NCBI GenBank assembly: GCA_964019695.1
Contig: OZ026518.1
Coordinates: 83,013,950-83,077,949 of the forward strand
Direction of reading: 5' to 3'
Length of the DNA: 64,000 nucleotides
From: Loripinus fragilis
Lineage: Eukaryota > Mollusca > Bivalvia > Lucinida > Lucinidae
In this document: positions 57,801 to 63,794 of the stretch, piece after piece
Layout: each line of letters opens with the position of its first letter
Position numbering within the stretch: position 1 is the stretch's first letter
Notes under the pieces: generated by a model
Told to the model about the DNA's origin: nothing
Databases searched by the model: none
What the model saw: only the letters and a program-made list of their open reading frames with translations
Made by a program: the position numbers and the translations under genes

Positions 57801-58294
57801 TTGGTTGTGTATGTAAAACACATGAAGAAGTCTAAATGGTTGAATTGTCAAGGAAACGAGTTTTTCCCAAAGCAAAAGGGGGACTCCATCACTGGTCAAG
57901 ATAGAGCACAAAAACACTGCGACTTTAGATTCAGCCAGATCGAAAAAAAAAATCTAAAGTCTCAGTTCTGCAACTAGTTGTAACCCAACCTGAGCTTAGC
58001 AATATTCCTGTATGAGATGGTATTTGGATAATCAATTTGAGATCTATCTGTAACTTTTGGTTTATATCTGAATAATGTTCTTCCCGTTTCTGAAGATTCC
58101 CACTGTCTTTGCCACTTATAGAAATTTTCACAACGAAATTAGGATCGCCTCGAAATTGGGATGTCTCGCCACCCTTTGTGGTCTATTTTATGTTGTCAGA
58201 ATGCAATTCAGAATAGATATGGACAATACTAATTTTGATGTAGTATGTTTAAAAGACATAGCAGCAAGAATTTACCTCCTTGATTATTCCACAT
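31453..58294 (-). CDS. RPA2: Replication protein A 32-kDa subunit (RPA2), whole gene, 7 exons
   Basis: Joined coding exons (minus, 5' to 3'): 58294-58276, 45409-45312, 43621-43517, 38988-38875, 38579-38379, 33758-33565, 31534-31453. They total 813 nt, coding 270 residues plus TGA, which is the length of human RPA2. All introns are GT-AG and phases match. RPA2 is the middle subunit of the RPA heterotrimer, which coats single-stranded DNA in replication, repair and checkpoint signalling in the nucleus. Residues 1-44 form the Gly/Ser/Gln-rich phosphorylation region with S25-P, T31-P and S35-Q. Residues about 45-178 are the OB fold (DBD-D), with [13 protein letters not shown] and K-K-S-V-V-A-F-K. 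Residues about 205-270 are the winged helix that binds repair partners, ending [14 protein letters not shown]. No stop or frameshift, so it is probably functional. Introns run from 295 bp to 12.9 kb. Confidence 0.95.
31578..31959. mobile_element. CAGGG-ended element, intact 382-bp copy, in RPA2 intron 6
   Basis: The ends are CAGGGCATTTTCTGCC and GCTGGAAAAAGCCCTG. Flanks TCTAA and TCTTA resemble a 5-bp TSD with one change. It is the unbroken reference for 22406-25242. No coding capacity. Confidence 0.75.
31960..33302. other. RPA2 intron 6, remainder; repeat 'GTTGCTTTACRTCCCA' copy 2 at 32365-32450
   Basis: Only the repeat shared with 19465-19545 stands out ('tgttgctttacgtcccaagt', 'atagctatggtcaaggcg'). 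Open frames at 32467 and 32519 overlap on opposite strands and have no known domain. Confidence 0.5.
33303..33366. repeat. Hairpin 'AACAGTTTcGATCcAGATCAGG'
   Basis: Arms AACAGTTTCGATCCAGATCA and TGATCTTGGTCCAAACTGTT fold around GGTCCGACATTTTGTCGGGCC. Related 'agatcaggcc..aaactgttt' phrases occur near 37600, 40680, 41095, 47440 and 62610. Confidence 0.75.
33565..33758 (-). CDS. RPA2: RPA2 exon 6 (residues 180-244, split Arg)
   Basis: Acceptor ATGCTTTCAG, donor AG|GTATGA. It codes the Gly/Ser linker and the start of the winged helix ([20 protein letters not shown]). The Arg codon 244 is split AG|G. A SINE tail ends about 17 bp upstream of this exon. Confidence 0.95.
33776..33986 (-). mobile_element. 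tRNA-derived SINE, copy 1
   Basis: On the minus strand, a tRNA-like head 'GGGAGCGCAGTGACTCAGTG', a B box 'GGGTTCGAGCC', a central 'CTTGAGCAAGACACATTTAT' block and a tail of AAACAAACAAAAC. Same orientation as RPA2; its tail runs up to the exon 6 acceptor. Confidence 0.85.
34315..34410. repeat. 'TGGGTRCTCAAAAGAAAC' hairpin element
   Basis: 'tagcatatgttttgggtgct' ... 'ttattgagacggttcttttg' ... 'gagtacccacaacatatg' form the same hairpin as 29790-29880. Confidence 0.75.
34473..34652 (-). mobile_element. tRNA-derived SINE, copy 2 (diverged)
   Basis: 'ggtgcctcagtggtagagtg' and 'ggttcgagcctcatcgg' on the minus strand give A- and B-box regions. About 20 bp between B box and core are missing relative to 40160. 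Confidence 0.8.
34971..35172 (-). mobile_element. tRNA-derived SINE, copy 3
   Basis: Minus-strand copy with 'gtggctctgtggtagagtac' and 'gccgcggatttgagcctcac'. The tail is AAACAAACAAACAGCC. Confidence 0.82.
35180..35310. repeat. Palindromic repeat 'tgatcatttcatatgaaat', copy 1
   Basis: 'gaatcttacacccatgatca', 'tttcatattaaattcattga', a Gcttg/Caaagc centre and 'tttcatatgaaatgatcatt', 'catgtaagatcctctatttt' form one hairpin. A second copy is at about 39880-40010. Confidence 0.7.
35349..35591. mobile_element. 'CATGGGTGAAAG' MITE, copy 2
   Basis: 243 bp, end-to-end match to 18971-19215. The 6-bp flank CACTAG is present on both sides (35343-35348 and 35592-35597). Confidence 0.85.
35620..37590. 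mobile_element. CAGGGTTCCCAC-ended element, 1971 bp, RPA2 intron 5
   Basis: The ends CAGGGTTCCCAC and GTGGGAACCCTG are perfect 12-bp inverted repeats. GATAA flanks both sides (35615-35619, 37591-37595). Both ends carry subterminal arrays of 'ttccctgacttttccctgac'. Internal frames (36431-36682) show no transposase motifs, so it is probably nonautonomous. Confidence 0.85.
37641..37894. mobile_element. 'CAGGCCCCAAGGTTA' MITE, copy 1
   Basis: The inverted ends CAGGCCCCAAGGTTA and TAACCTTGGGGCCTG are perfect over 15 bp, with inner arms 'actcagctaag' and 'cagctgagttgagcatgg'. The second copy is at 63137-63381. Confidence 0.75.
38379..38579 (-). CDS. RPA2: RPA2 exon 5 (residues 113-179)
   Basis: Acceptor CCGCTTGAAG, donor CAG|GTACAG. 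It codes the rest of the OB fold: [29 protein letters not shown] and the helix E-V-I-H-S-H. The pyrimidine tract (tgtttcttcc) is short and adequate. Confidence 0.95.
38875..38988 (-). CDS. RPA2: RPA2 exon 4 (residues 75-112)
   Basis: Acceptor TTTTATCCAG, donor GAT|GTAAGT. It codes the first OB-fold strands: [18 protein letters not shown] and V-K-Q-F-V-D-N-D. Confidence 0.95.
39520..39751. mobile_element. 'TAGGCCAA' MITE, copy 1 (intron 3)
   Basis: The ends 'taggccaagtaaaaaa' and 'ttttttatttggccttat' are inverted. The centre is the hairpin 'tgcatttgaaaggcaaaatgcctttcaaaatgca', shared with 41359-41608. Related ends occur at 55462 and 57256. Confidence 0.75.
39880..40060. repeat. Palindromic repeat 'tgatcatttcatatgaaat', copy 2
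   Basis: 'gaggatcttacacttgtgat', 'catttcatatgaaatttatt' and 'aatatgaaatgataacgaatgtaagattctg' form the same hairpin as 35180-35310. Confidence 0.7.
40160..40366 (+). mobile_element. tRNA-derived SINE, full copy with TSD
   Basis: It begins GGGAGCGCAGTGGCTCAGTG (A-box region), has B box GGTTCGAGCC at 40213, the block CTTGAGCAAGACACATTTAT and an AAACAAAAACAAAAC tail. ACTGAATAACAGTA flanks both ends (40146-40159 and 40367-40380), a perfect 14-bp TSD as expected for LINE-driven retroposition. It lies in RPA2 intron 3, antisense to the gene. Confidence 0.92.
40769..40959 (-). mobile_element. tRNA-derived SINE, copy 5
   Basis: Minus-strand copy with 'gagctcagtggtagagtgct' and a short gap before the core. 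B box altered ('gggttttagcc'). Confidence 0.8.
41359..41608. mobile_element. 'TAGGCCAA' MITE, copy 2 (intron 3)
   Basis: The ends 'aggccaaataaaataagtgt' and 'tattttcatttggcct' are inverted. Centre hairpin 'gcattttgaaaggcatcacctttcaaaatgc'. Confidence 0.8.
41693..42489. mobile_element. hAT-type element, 797 bp (intron 3)
   Basis: The ends TAGGGCTGGC and GCCAGCCCTA, with subterminal 'taatcgaagccac' and 'tcgattaatcgtg', are flanked by a perfect 8-bp duplication GTGCTCAT (41685-41692, 42490-42497). An 8-bp TSD with short TIRs is the hAT signature. Its internal frame (41919-42131) is not a transposase, so it is nonautonomous. Confidence 0.88.
42498..43516. other. RPA2 intron 3, no further feature
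   Basis: AT-rich intron sequence. Open frames at 42881 and 43278 on the plus strand have no recognisable domain. Confidence 0.55.
43517..43621 (-). CDS. RPA2: RPA2 exon 3 (residues 40-74)
   Basis: Acceptor TTATTTCAG, donor CAG|GTAACC, phase 0 on both sides. It codes [13 protein letters not shown], the entry into the OB fold, up to G-D-I-E-M-L-Q. Confidence 0.95.
43788..43874. repeat. Near-perfect hairpin in RPA2 intron 2
   Basis: Arms 'aaggaggaaattaagaatat', 'ggcaggttttttt' and 'aaaaaaccctgcc', 'atattcttaaatttcctttt' pair over about 33 bp. Confidence 0.85.
43875..45311. other. RPA2 intron 2, remainder
   Basis: Contains a hAT-like terminus near 44130-44168 ('attgcgatatatcgatagtc', 'gtattgttacatccc') with no clear partner, and the 'TGGGTACTCAAAAGAACC' hairpin at 44338-44395. 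Otherwise nothing. Confidence 0.5.
45312..45409 (-). CDS. RPA2: RPA2 exon 2 (residues 7-39)
   Basis: Acceptor TTGTTTTCAG, donor AAG|GTGGGT. It codes the Gly-rich tail with S-P-G-G-F-G-T-P and Q-Q-S-Q-E-R-K. A second AG eight bases in gives a possible alternative acceptor, but that would break the frame. Confidence 0.93.
46251..46271. repeat. (GA)n microsatellite
   Basis: A (GA)10 run. Longer runs of the same kind occur at 48795-48835 and 49391-49407, all inside the 4.25-kb element. Confidence 0.9.
47513..47535. repeat. Poly-G tract (23 bp)
   Basis: A G run preceded by about 11 T. Length is probably unreliable. Confidence 0.9.
47891..48391. mobile_element. CACTGTAGTCAT-ended element, 501 bp
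   Basis: Inverted arms of about 40 bp: CACTGTAGTCATTCCACTAC on the left pairs with GTAGTGGTATGACTACAGTG on the right, continuing through 'gggtctcgtcac'. GTGTC flanks both sides. The CACTG ends recall CACTA/Chapaev-type elements, but the 5-bp flank does not settle the family. Confidence 0.8.
48431..48659. mobile_element. 'GAGCCGTGACATGAGATTT' MITE, copy B
   Basis: The right end 'ggaaatctcatgtcacggct' is complete. The left end 'tgagccgcggcacaatgtgg' has lost about 15 bp. Interior as in 27628-27866. Confidence 0.82.
48795..48835. repeat. (AG)n microsatellite
   Basis: About 20 AG units. It gives rise to Ser-Leu and Arg-Glu runs in overlapping open frames, which are not genes. Confidence 0.95.
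49055..49292. mobile_element. Palindromic MITE 'GGATCCGC', copy 3
   Basis: Retains a 67-bp palindrome at 49095-49161 (GGGCCATCATCGGCCCGCCA ... TGATGGCCC) and the end CCTCTGGATCCGCGCATG. The left terminus is not preserved. Confidence 0.8.
49973..52064. other. RPA2 intron 1, no recognisable gene
   Basis: AT-rich. A loose inverted repeat occurs around 50485-50640 ('ccagatcagactt' and 'gtctgatctgggg'). The plus-strand frame at 51624-51962 (112 codons) has no domain I recognise. Confidence 0.5.
52069..52860. mobile_element. 'agctcacctgagccgaagg' element end, interrupted
   Basis: Starts with the hairpin 'agctcacctgagccgaaggctctctgtgagct', the same motif that ends 20665-21785. Its body ('ggccgatcataatcaaattt' ... 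'ggttttgagccagatcggat', 'tggcaacagatagctcccat') is split by the element at 52207-52587. No tandem units are seen here. The right border is uncertain. Confidence 0.55.
52207..52587. mobile_element. CAGGGACCAAGC-ended element, 381 bp
   Basis: The ends CAGGGACCAAGCTGG and CCTAGCTTGGTCCCTG are inverted with one mismatch. ATTGG flanks both sides (52202-52206, 52588-52592), a perfect 5-bp TSD. An A/T-rich hairpin lies at the centre (52460-52490). No coding capacity. Confidence 0.88.
53502..55010 (-). pseudogene. LINE ORF2 3' end, split by a hAT element
   Basis: On the minus strand the frame from about 55010 to 54811 carries [11 protein letters not shown] and A-E-H-Y-L-L-H-C, a C-x-C ... H-x3-C knuckle typical of LINE C-termini. 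After removing 53626-54810 and one 8-bp duplicate, the frame continues to a TAA at 53502-53504, after a segment ending F-I-T-R-T-A-R-F. It is only the tail of the protein, so inactive. It lies in RPA2 intron 1, same strand as RPA2. Confidence 0.75.
53626..54810. mobile_element. hAT-type element, 1185 bp, inserted in a LINE
   Basis: The ends TAGTGATGGGCC and GGCCCATCACTA are perfect 12-bp inverted repeats with a perfect 8-bp TSD, GTGTTCCA (53618-53625, 54811-54818). Subterminal 'atcgattg' repeats occur at both ends. No transposase is recognisable. Confidence 0.92.
55462..56045. mobile_element. 'TAGGCCAA' type MITE, copy 3
   Basis: The ends 'aaggccaaaaaaaaaaatag', 'gtgtgtttac' and 'gtaaacacac', 'tttttttttttggcct' are inverted. 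Interior 'cgacctgacctaccgaccct' repeats. Same end logic as 39520 and 41359. Confidence 0.7.
56046..56890. other. RPA2 intron 1, no recognisable gene
   Basis: At 56866-56874 there is GGCGGGAAA (E2F consensus on the minus strand, TTTCCCGCC) and at 56880-56885 CACGTG. These precede the candidate exon at 56891. Confidence 0.45.
56891..57031 (+). other. Candidate first exon on the plus strand, unknown product
   Basis: An ATG-initiated stretch of 47 codons (begins [11 protein letters not shown]) ends exactly at a strong donor, CAA|GTAAGTAT, in phase 0. An E2F-like site and an E-box lie within 30 bp upstream. The protein is not recognised, and no following exon was found. It would be antisense inside RPA2 intron 1. 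Chance is a real alternative. Confidence 0.25.
57256..57492. mobile_element. 'TAGGCCTAAATGAAATATATGTG' MITE
   Basis: The inverted ends 'aggcctaaatgaaatatatg', 'tgtggttcctgttg' and 'caacaggaaccacacatata', 'tttcatttaagcct' pair over about 34 bp. It holds 'gggtaggtagg' on both sides of the loop. Related to the TAGGCCAA group by end sequence. Confidence 0.8.
57493..58275. other. RPA2 intron 1, 5' part
   Basis: Contains a short hairpin around 57920-57965 ('ctgcgactttagattc' and 'aaatctaaagtctcag'). No other feature. Open frames on both strands overlap and are unsupported. Confidence 0.5.
58276..58294 (-). CDS. RPA2: RPA2 exon 1 (residues 1-6 plus one base)
   Basis: ATGTGGAATAATCAAGGAG then donor GTAAAT. 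It starts M-W-N, as in vertebrate RPA2, and leaves one codon base, which the exon-2 start (GT TTT CAG) completes to Gly. The 19-nt size and phase agree with a very short first coding exon in this family. It was found by searching for a start fitting the exon-2 phase, so it is slightly less certain than the other exons. Confidence 0.85.
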
Positions 58295-58372
58295 GGTGTT
58301 TCAGCGGAGTAAATGAGCTTTTTCGTCGTTTTTTAGCTGTTTACAAACAAAATGGCGGGAATATTGCACAAA
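58295..58372 (-). promoter_or_regulatory. RPA2 proximal promoter with E2F/YY1-like block
   Basis: On the minus strand, TTCCCGCCATTTTG lies at about 58350-58363, some 60 bp upstream of the RPA2 ATG. TTCCCGCC fits an E2F site, and on the plus strand AAAATGGCGG fits the YY1 site common in TATA-less promoters of housekeeping and replication genes. No TATA box seen. Function is inferred from motif and position. Confidence 0.5.
58352..58372 (+). other. Candidate divergent first exon (M-A-G-I-L-H-K)
   Basis: ATG GCG GGA ATA TTG CAC AAA then GTGGGT. The start resembles the N-terminus of the complex I subunit NDUFA5 (M-A-G-x-L-K-K) and ends at a plausible donor, the same hexamer used by RPA2 exon 2. 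It is head-to-head with RPA2, 57 bp between start codons. No later exon was found in the 5.6 kb that remain, so this is speculative. Confidence 0.2.
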
Positions 58373-58380
58373 GTGGGTAA

Positions 58381-59195
58381 AATACAGCGCTACCCACAAA
58401 TAAACTCCCCACTTGACATTTTGACCAACTAATTCTGGGACGTTTCGACTTGGGAACGCTTTAACACAATATAGTTTACTACATCGATACTTTGAAGCTC
58501 TAGAGTTACTATCTGTTTAACTGTGGATTCTTTCATAGAAGCAGAATCAAATTTCTTCCCCTTTAGAGCTTCAGATCACCTAACAGTCTAAAGTTTGAGA
58601 AATTAATGAACTCAGATGAAAGAGCAGTCTTGACTAAATTAGCACTTTTTATAAAGATAATATTCACTAAATTCAAATAATACAGAAACTACCATCTTCC
58701 TCTTGAAATACGTATAACATGCAGTTTTTTTTCTTTTCTAAATTTTAATCTTTTCCATACAGTAATTGCACTTAGTGTTTGGATTGATAGGTCTGGAGGC
58801 TGTGTAGACCTGGACAGGACTGTTTCTGTGGGAGTAGACCTGTCGGGTCAGCACTGTACCAGACCTCTGGATAAGTGTAGGTAATTGATATTACGCATGC
58901 TGATTTGTGTGATATTTAAAACCTAAGTGCATAGATATGTTCTTCACATGCCATTTTGATGTTTGTAAATATGTTGTTTCGTGTTCCATTTTAGCTCTTA
59001 TGCCCGCAATGGGCCTGGAGTAAATAAAAACTTGTTAAAAAACTTGTTGTAGCAACGGTGAACTCCAAATAAGTTCCATCTAAGATAATCATTTTGTCAC
59101 CGAGACAAGGTTAAACATTCAGGAGATTTGTGAGCAATCTGGTGATGTTATCACACCCCTCTCATATAGACAGAATTGTAAAGAAAGGTAACTAT
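58381..59195. other. RPA2 5' flank, no recognisable gene
   Basis: A region at 58785-58880 has a loose inverted repeat ('ggtctggaggctgtgtagac' and 'accagacctctgg'). Nothing coding. Confidence 0.5.
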
Positions 59196-59433
59196 GAGGC
59201 CCTGGAAGGGGGAGTCCCAGTATCACATATCCCCTTAATTATTTTGAAAAATATCCCATATCCCTAAAATAATTATGGCAAATATCCCAAAAATTCTGAA
59301 AGCATTGTATCCCCATATCCCTAAAATTGATCCAAGTATCCCGTATCCCTTATAAATATTTACAAAAAATATCCCGTATCCCTTTAAGTTTTTGGCCAAT
59401 ATCCCTGTATCACTAAAACCCTTCCAGGGCCTC
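59196..59433. mobile_element. 'GAGGCCCTGGAAGGG' MITE, 238 bp
   Basis: The ends GAGGCCCTGGAAGGG and CCCTTCCAGGGCCTC are perfect 15-bp inverted repeats. AACTAT flanks both sides. The interior is a run of 'atatccc-atatccctaaaat' repeats. Confidence 0.85.
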
Positions 59434-59769
59434 AACTATGTTTCTCGCTCTACATGCTCTAGCAAAAATTCGTGACCAAAAGAACTAAAATCTGGTCCCA
59501 AATGCATCATAGAAAGCATTAAAACGCACACAGAGGCGCTCAATTTTAAGAAAATATAATAATAAAGTTAATTGAAGTGTGACACCTAAACGTCATACCT
59601 AAACGTGACACCTAAACGTGTGATAATCACAATTAACCATAAAAAATAAAATGGTCATTTTTATATAAACCTTTTCTTGGCTGTTTAAATCTTCAGTCCA
59701 CACTAACGCAAAAAAAAACATAATTGTCCATCATAACTTTTAAAGTTTCACAGATTAGACACTCCAATT

Positions 59770-59993
59770 TGAGCCAGTGCATGAGATTTCCAACAATGTG
59801 ATATGTGCGACAAGCAAAGCCTCAGATAAGCCTGCGCATACGCGCAGTTGCTAGTCGCGTGAGTATTCTATGATTGTTAAGCTACTGACTGAACACGATT
59901 TGGAGTTTTTAAGCTTAAAAGGAGGCTGCACAGGCTCGTCCGAGTCTACACTTGTCAAAATGTCAAATTGTTGGCTATCTCATGCCGCGGCAT
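59770..59993. mobile_element. 'GAGCCGTGACATGAGATTT' MITE, copy C (inverted)
   Basis: The ends 'tgagccagtgcatgagattt' and 'ttggctatctcatgccgcgg' with the shared interior ('aggctgcacaggctcgtccg') in the opposite orientation to the other copies. Confidence 0.8.
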
Positions 59994-60808
59994 TTTATGA
60001 GCATTACATACATGTTCAGGCAGACTTTTCACCGTAGTAAAACCTCCATACTCTGTGGCACTCAATCTTGTTCTACCTGGCACGTCAAGGTACTCGCCGA
60101 TGGCAAATACCATGATAGTGTTCAAAACGTAAAAAATAACAAAATGAAACATATGAAATATTGTCATCCTCCCAAGTTTGTACATACATACTTACCCAAT
60201 ATCTTTAAAGCCACTTTCGGTTGTGATGTCGGCGTAGTGCGGCCCCCTGCTTCATGCATATAGAGGGCACACAAAACGCCCAGTTTTATGCACCCACTGA
60301 GGTTTAAAAAAAGGAATTCTGACTGTATCCTGTCATTATCCTACGCCTGTTTGTATCAAATAAAAATGTGGGGCATTAATAGTTTGAATTTTGGAAATGT
60401 TCTAAAGCAGGCTTCAATCTTGAAGGGATCGACGTGACAATTTCGTCTGCACAGTGCCACCCTACTGTTCCTGAACGTATACATTTTTATTCCACCTGGA
60501 AGGGCAAGGAGTTTTGTTAACGCTTGTTTAACTCTACCATCTGGCAAGAGAATGGCTATCTATATAAGGCGATAAGTGTGCGGAGATAGAGACAGTCAGC
60601 AAAGATTTTATCACTGACCAGATCGCGCTGATAAGCAGCATGGTCACTGAGCTTATAAGTGCTGGCAATTATTTCATAGATAGTTTTGACCAGCCAATCA
60701 AATTAGAGATATTAGCTACAGGAGCTGCAGAGGATGTTGACTCTTTGACTGTTATTGGATTTATGAGAATAGGTGGCTAATTTTGCCTTTATAGTCCACG
60801 CCTGCGCT
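59994..60808. other. No recognisable gene
   Basis: TATATAAGG at 60561-60569 could be a TATA box, but no matching transcript unit is visible downstream. Short frames at 59952 and 60356 are unsupported. Confidence 0.45.
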
Positions 60809-62331
60809 TTAACCCTTAAAGCGCCAATCACAACTGCAACAGACGACAAATTTTCCGACATCTTTCCTAATTTTCGAAAAAAATAAGGTTTGATATTTCA
60901 TGAGAATTGTCTGCCAGCAGACAATTCTCATGAAATATCAAGCCTTATTTGTTATTTTTGGAAAAGCAGCAAACTTTGAAATTGTCGTCTGCTGCAAATT
61001 ATACGAGGAGGGTTCAATATGTAATGAAAACCCATGCATAACTCCATCCATAAACGCGTTAGGATTTTATGCCATATGCCAAACAAAAGATCAAAGCGTG
61101 GCCCTTATAATGGTGTATGAAACACTATTTTATCTTTCGAAGTTAAATAAGTTACAGACTTTTTAAAAAGCACACTAATATACACTGCATATATTTTCCT
61201 CCGAACTGTAAAGACGCATTTTTACAAAGGTATAAAGGCATGCTGTATTTTCTAAAACAAACATTTAACATGCATGGATCACATATCCATAGTTTTCTGA
61301 CTCATTTCACCTTTATCTGCTATAATGATACAAACTTTTGACCAGTACCAATTTCTTGTGCAAACGGTTTTACAACGTTACCCCCTCTTACATTGACGTC
61401 GTTTATAGCAATGGTCGTAACAAAAAAATACGCACAGTTCTTGAAAATCAGAAATATGGCTTTGTACCAGAAAAGGACAATTTTGATTGTATCGCAGTTT
61501 CAATACACATAGTACATAGGCAGCAGACCAGTAAAACTGAAACCAATATCTAGGGGTATCTCACCTGAGTAGTATAACATTTTCGTTTCCTATAATTTTA
61601 TCGTCAGAAATTAGCAAGCCAGATTATTTACATGTAAATACGTGTAACAATGTCCAAATAATGATTCTGAATGCAAACATCGATGAAACGAGGTAATTTG
61701 TCTGATCCATTTCAGTGTAAGCCAGAGATGGCATTCTTTTTAGTGATTTTCTAATTTCAAATGACGTATTTGGGGGTACTTTATGAGTGAGATTAGGTAT
61801 GGAAATTTCAAAATCAGCTGTATTAGTTGCAAATGAACATTAAAGTGACCAGAAGAAATGTAACAAATGATTTTCGTATACATTTTCCCTATGTAATCGT
61901 TCACGCAAAAACGACTCTGTCATTGGAATGCCAGAGAATGTAGCATCAAGGAGGATTTTAACCAAAATGGCAGCCTCAATATTTCATAGAATATAAAGCA
62001 ATATCAAAGATTATTGCAGTTATAAATTACCAGTATATCGATATTTACCACACGAAGAAACAGACTGAAAACATCCCTCGTTCATGTAGTTATCTGCTTT
62101 TGAAAACATTGTTTTATTTCATATCGCAGTGTACTTCAGCACCCTATTTTGAAAGTGGCTTGTGCAAATTAGATAAGAAGCTGGACAACTGCAATTTTAC
62201 AAATATTTAGCCAAGAAACAGACCTTTTAATGAAAGTAGTTATGAAGTGTGTTAATATAAAACTGAGGGATATACTGAGCTGTTTGCATTACATATTGAA
62301 CGCCCCTCGTAGGTGGCGCTTTAAGGGTTAA
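60809..62331. mobile_element. 'TTAAAGCGCC' palindromic MITE, copy 3, split by insertion
   Basis: The left part 60809-61003 has the full foldback ('cagcagacaattctcatgaa'). The right part 62310-62331 ('taggtggcgctttaagggtt') completes the terminus. The gap is the element at 61004-62309. Confidence 0.88.
61004..62309. mobile_element. Mariner-like nonautonomous element, 1306 bp, nested
   Basis: The ends CGAGGAGGGTTCAATATGTA and the reverse complement of the right end (CGAGGGGCGTTCAATATGTA) differ at two or three positions and continue through ATG. TA is duplicated at 61002-61003 and 62310-62311. The ends and size match mariner elements, but neither strand shows transposase motifs. The frame at 61338-61553 is unrecognised. 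Confidence 0.82.
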
Positions 62332-62339
62332 AATAATAA

Positions 62340-62560
62340 TGAGCCGTGGCATGTGATTTCCAACGATGTGGCATATTAACATGTGTAGACTAAGACGAGC
62401 GAGTGCAGCATCCTTTTGAGCTTAGAAACCCCAAATGACGTTCAGTCATAAGTTTAATATTCATTGAATATTCATGCGACTAGCAAAGGCTACGCTGGTC
62501 TGAGCCTTTGTTGGTCGCACATACCAATTTGTTGGAAATCTAATCTTATCTCGCGGCTCA
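62340..62560. mobile_element. 'GAGCCGTGACATGAGATTT' MITE, copy D
   Basis: The ends 'gagccgtggcatgtgatttc' and 'ggaaatctaatcttatctcgcggctc', interior as in the other copies with a shortened 'tctgatcagactg' arm. Confidence 0.82.
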
Positions 62561-63136
62561 TATTAATCCCTGATATGAAAAACCCAGATGTACCCTGTTA
62601 GGAAAACAATGTAGATCCAGATCAGCTAGCCTTTACGAAGCTAGATGATCGGGACCAGCAATATGTTTTCACTCCGCATAACTTTTTTTCGTTGATAGAC
62701 ATCGGCATCGTATGGCTGCTTAGTTTAATGTGTTTGTTGACGAGGACCTACTGGCTATCTAAACTTCATAGTGAATCATATAAATCACGATTTATTGCCA
62801 TTTCTTGTCAATTACCACTTCTGAGATGTCCATACCTCGTGTTGTAGGTATTCCAATGGGTACTAATTGTGCTCCTCTTGGTGCATATTTTGTTAGTTGG
62901 GGTAGGTGAATATTTTTGTTTGCTAAAATCAACAAACGAAGCTGTGGGCCCCTGCTAATGATGCATGTTTTGACAAGCTGACAAAAAGCTTACTAAGTTG
63001 TGCTAGAAATAGAGACAGATTGATGCTGCGGTATCTCTAAACATAAAGTATTTTCCATCCTAGAGCTAAAGCTTTCATCGGTTGGTTGGTGCCTGATACT
63101 TGTCTTTGACTGGGCCCTTGGGATTTCCTATAGGTC
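62561..63136. other. No recognisable gene
   Basis: A hairpin near 62610-62655 ('gatccagatcagctagccttt acg aagctagatgatcggga'). A short region at 62815-62945 ('tcctcttggtgcatattttg', 'gtattccaatgggtactaat') could be decayed retroelement sequence but is too short to call. Confidence 0.4.
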
Positions 63137-63381
63137 TGGTCCCAAGGTTATAAAACTTTTTCCATGCTCAACTCAACTGAGTATGAAATTAATCCTTCTC
63201 ATAAATGTTGAAATGCCAACAATTGTTGGCATTTTAACATTTAATAGCAGGATACATACATCATATGAGAGCTTAAAAGCAAGAAATACCTATCTTTTTC
63301 ATCGTTTTAGTTTTCATGAGAAGTTGAAATTTTATGCTCAGTTGAGTTGAGCATGAAAAACGTTTTATAACCTCGGGACCT
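63137..63381. mobile_element. 'GGTCCCAAGGTTATAAAAC' MITE, copy 2
   Basis: The inverted ends 'ggtcccaaggttataaaact', 'ttttccatgctcaactcaac' and 'gttgagttgagcatgaaaaa', 'cgttttataacctcgggacc' pair over about 45 bp. Inner hairpin 'aaatgccaacaattgttggcattt'. Confidence 0.85.
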
Positions 63382-63531
63382 GTTTGTATTTGGTTTCATC
63401 AAAGTATGTTAGTATGTAAATTTGACCCGATACTTTCTCTGTGATGATGTATTGCATCAGTTAGGAAACATCCACGTGAGCTAAATGAACAACAGCAGAA
63501 TCTAGGTCGAATATTTGGCCAATAAATATAT

Positions 63532-63776
63532 ATAGCCGTGACATGTGATTTCCAACAATTTGACATTTTGACAAGACTTAGTGTAGACTCGGACGAGCCT
63601 CTGCAGCCTCCTTTTGAGCTTAGAAACTCCAAATGGTGTTCAGTCAGTAGCTTAACAATCATAGAATGCTCAAGCGACTAGCAAAGGCTCTGATGAGACT
63701 GCGCGTAAGCGCGGGCTGATCTGAGGCTTTGCTGGTCGAACATACCACATTGTTGGAAATCTCATGCACTGGCTCA
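63532..63776. mobile_element. 'GAGCCGTGACATGAGATTT' MITE, copy E
   Basis: The ends 'tagccgtgacatgtgatttc' and 'ggaaatctcatgcactggctc', the most complete copy in the window. Confidence 0.85.
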
Positions 63777-63794
63777 AATTTAATTTATTATTAT

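Noticed and set aside
60561..60569. TATATAAGG as a promoter
   Set aside because: No supported exon or start follows it, and such a motif is expected by chance in AT-rich DNA.
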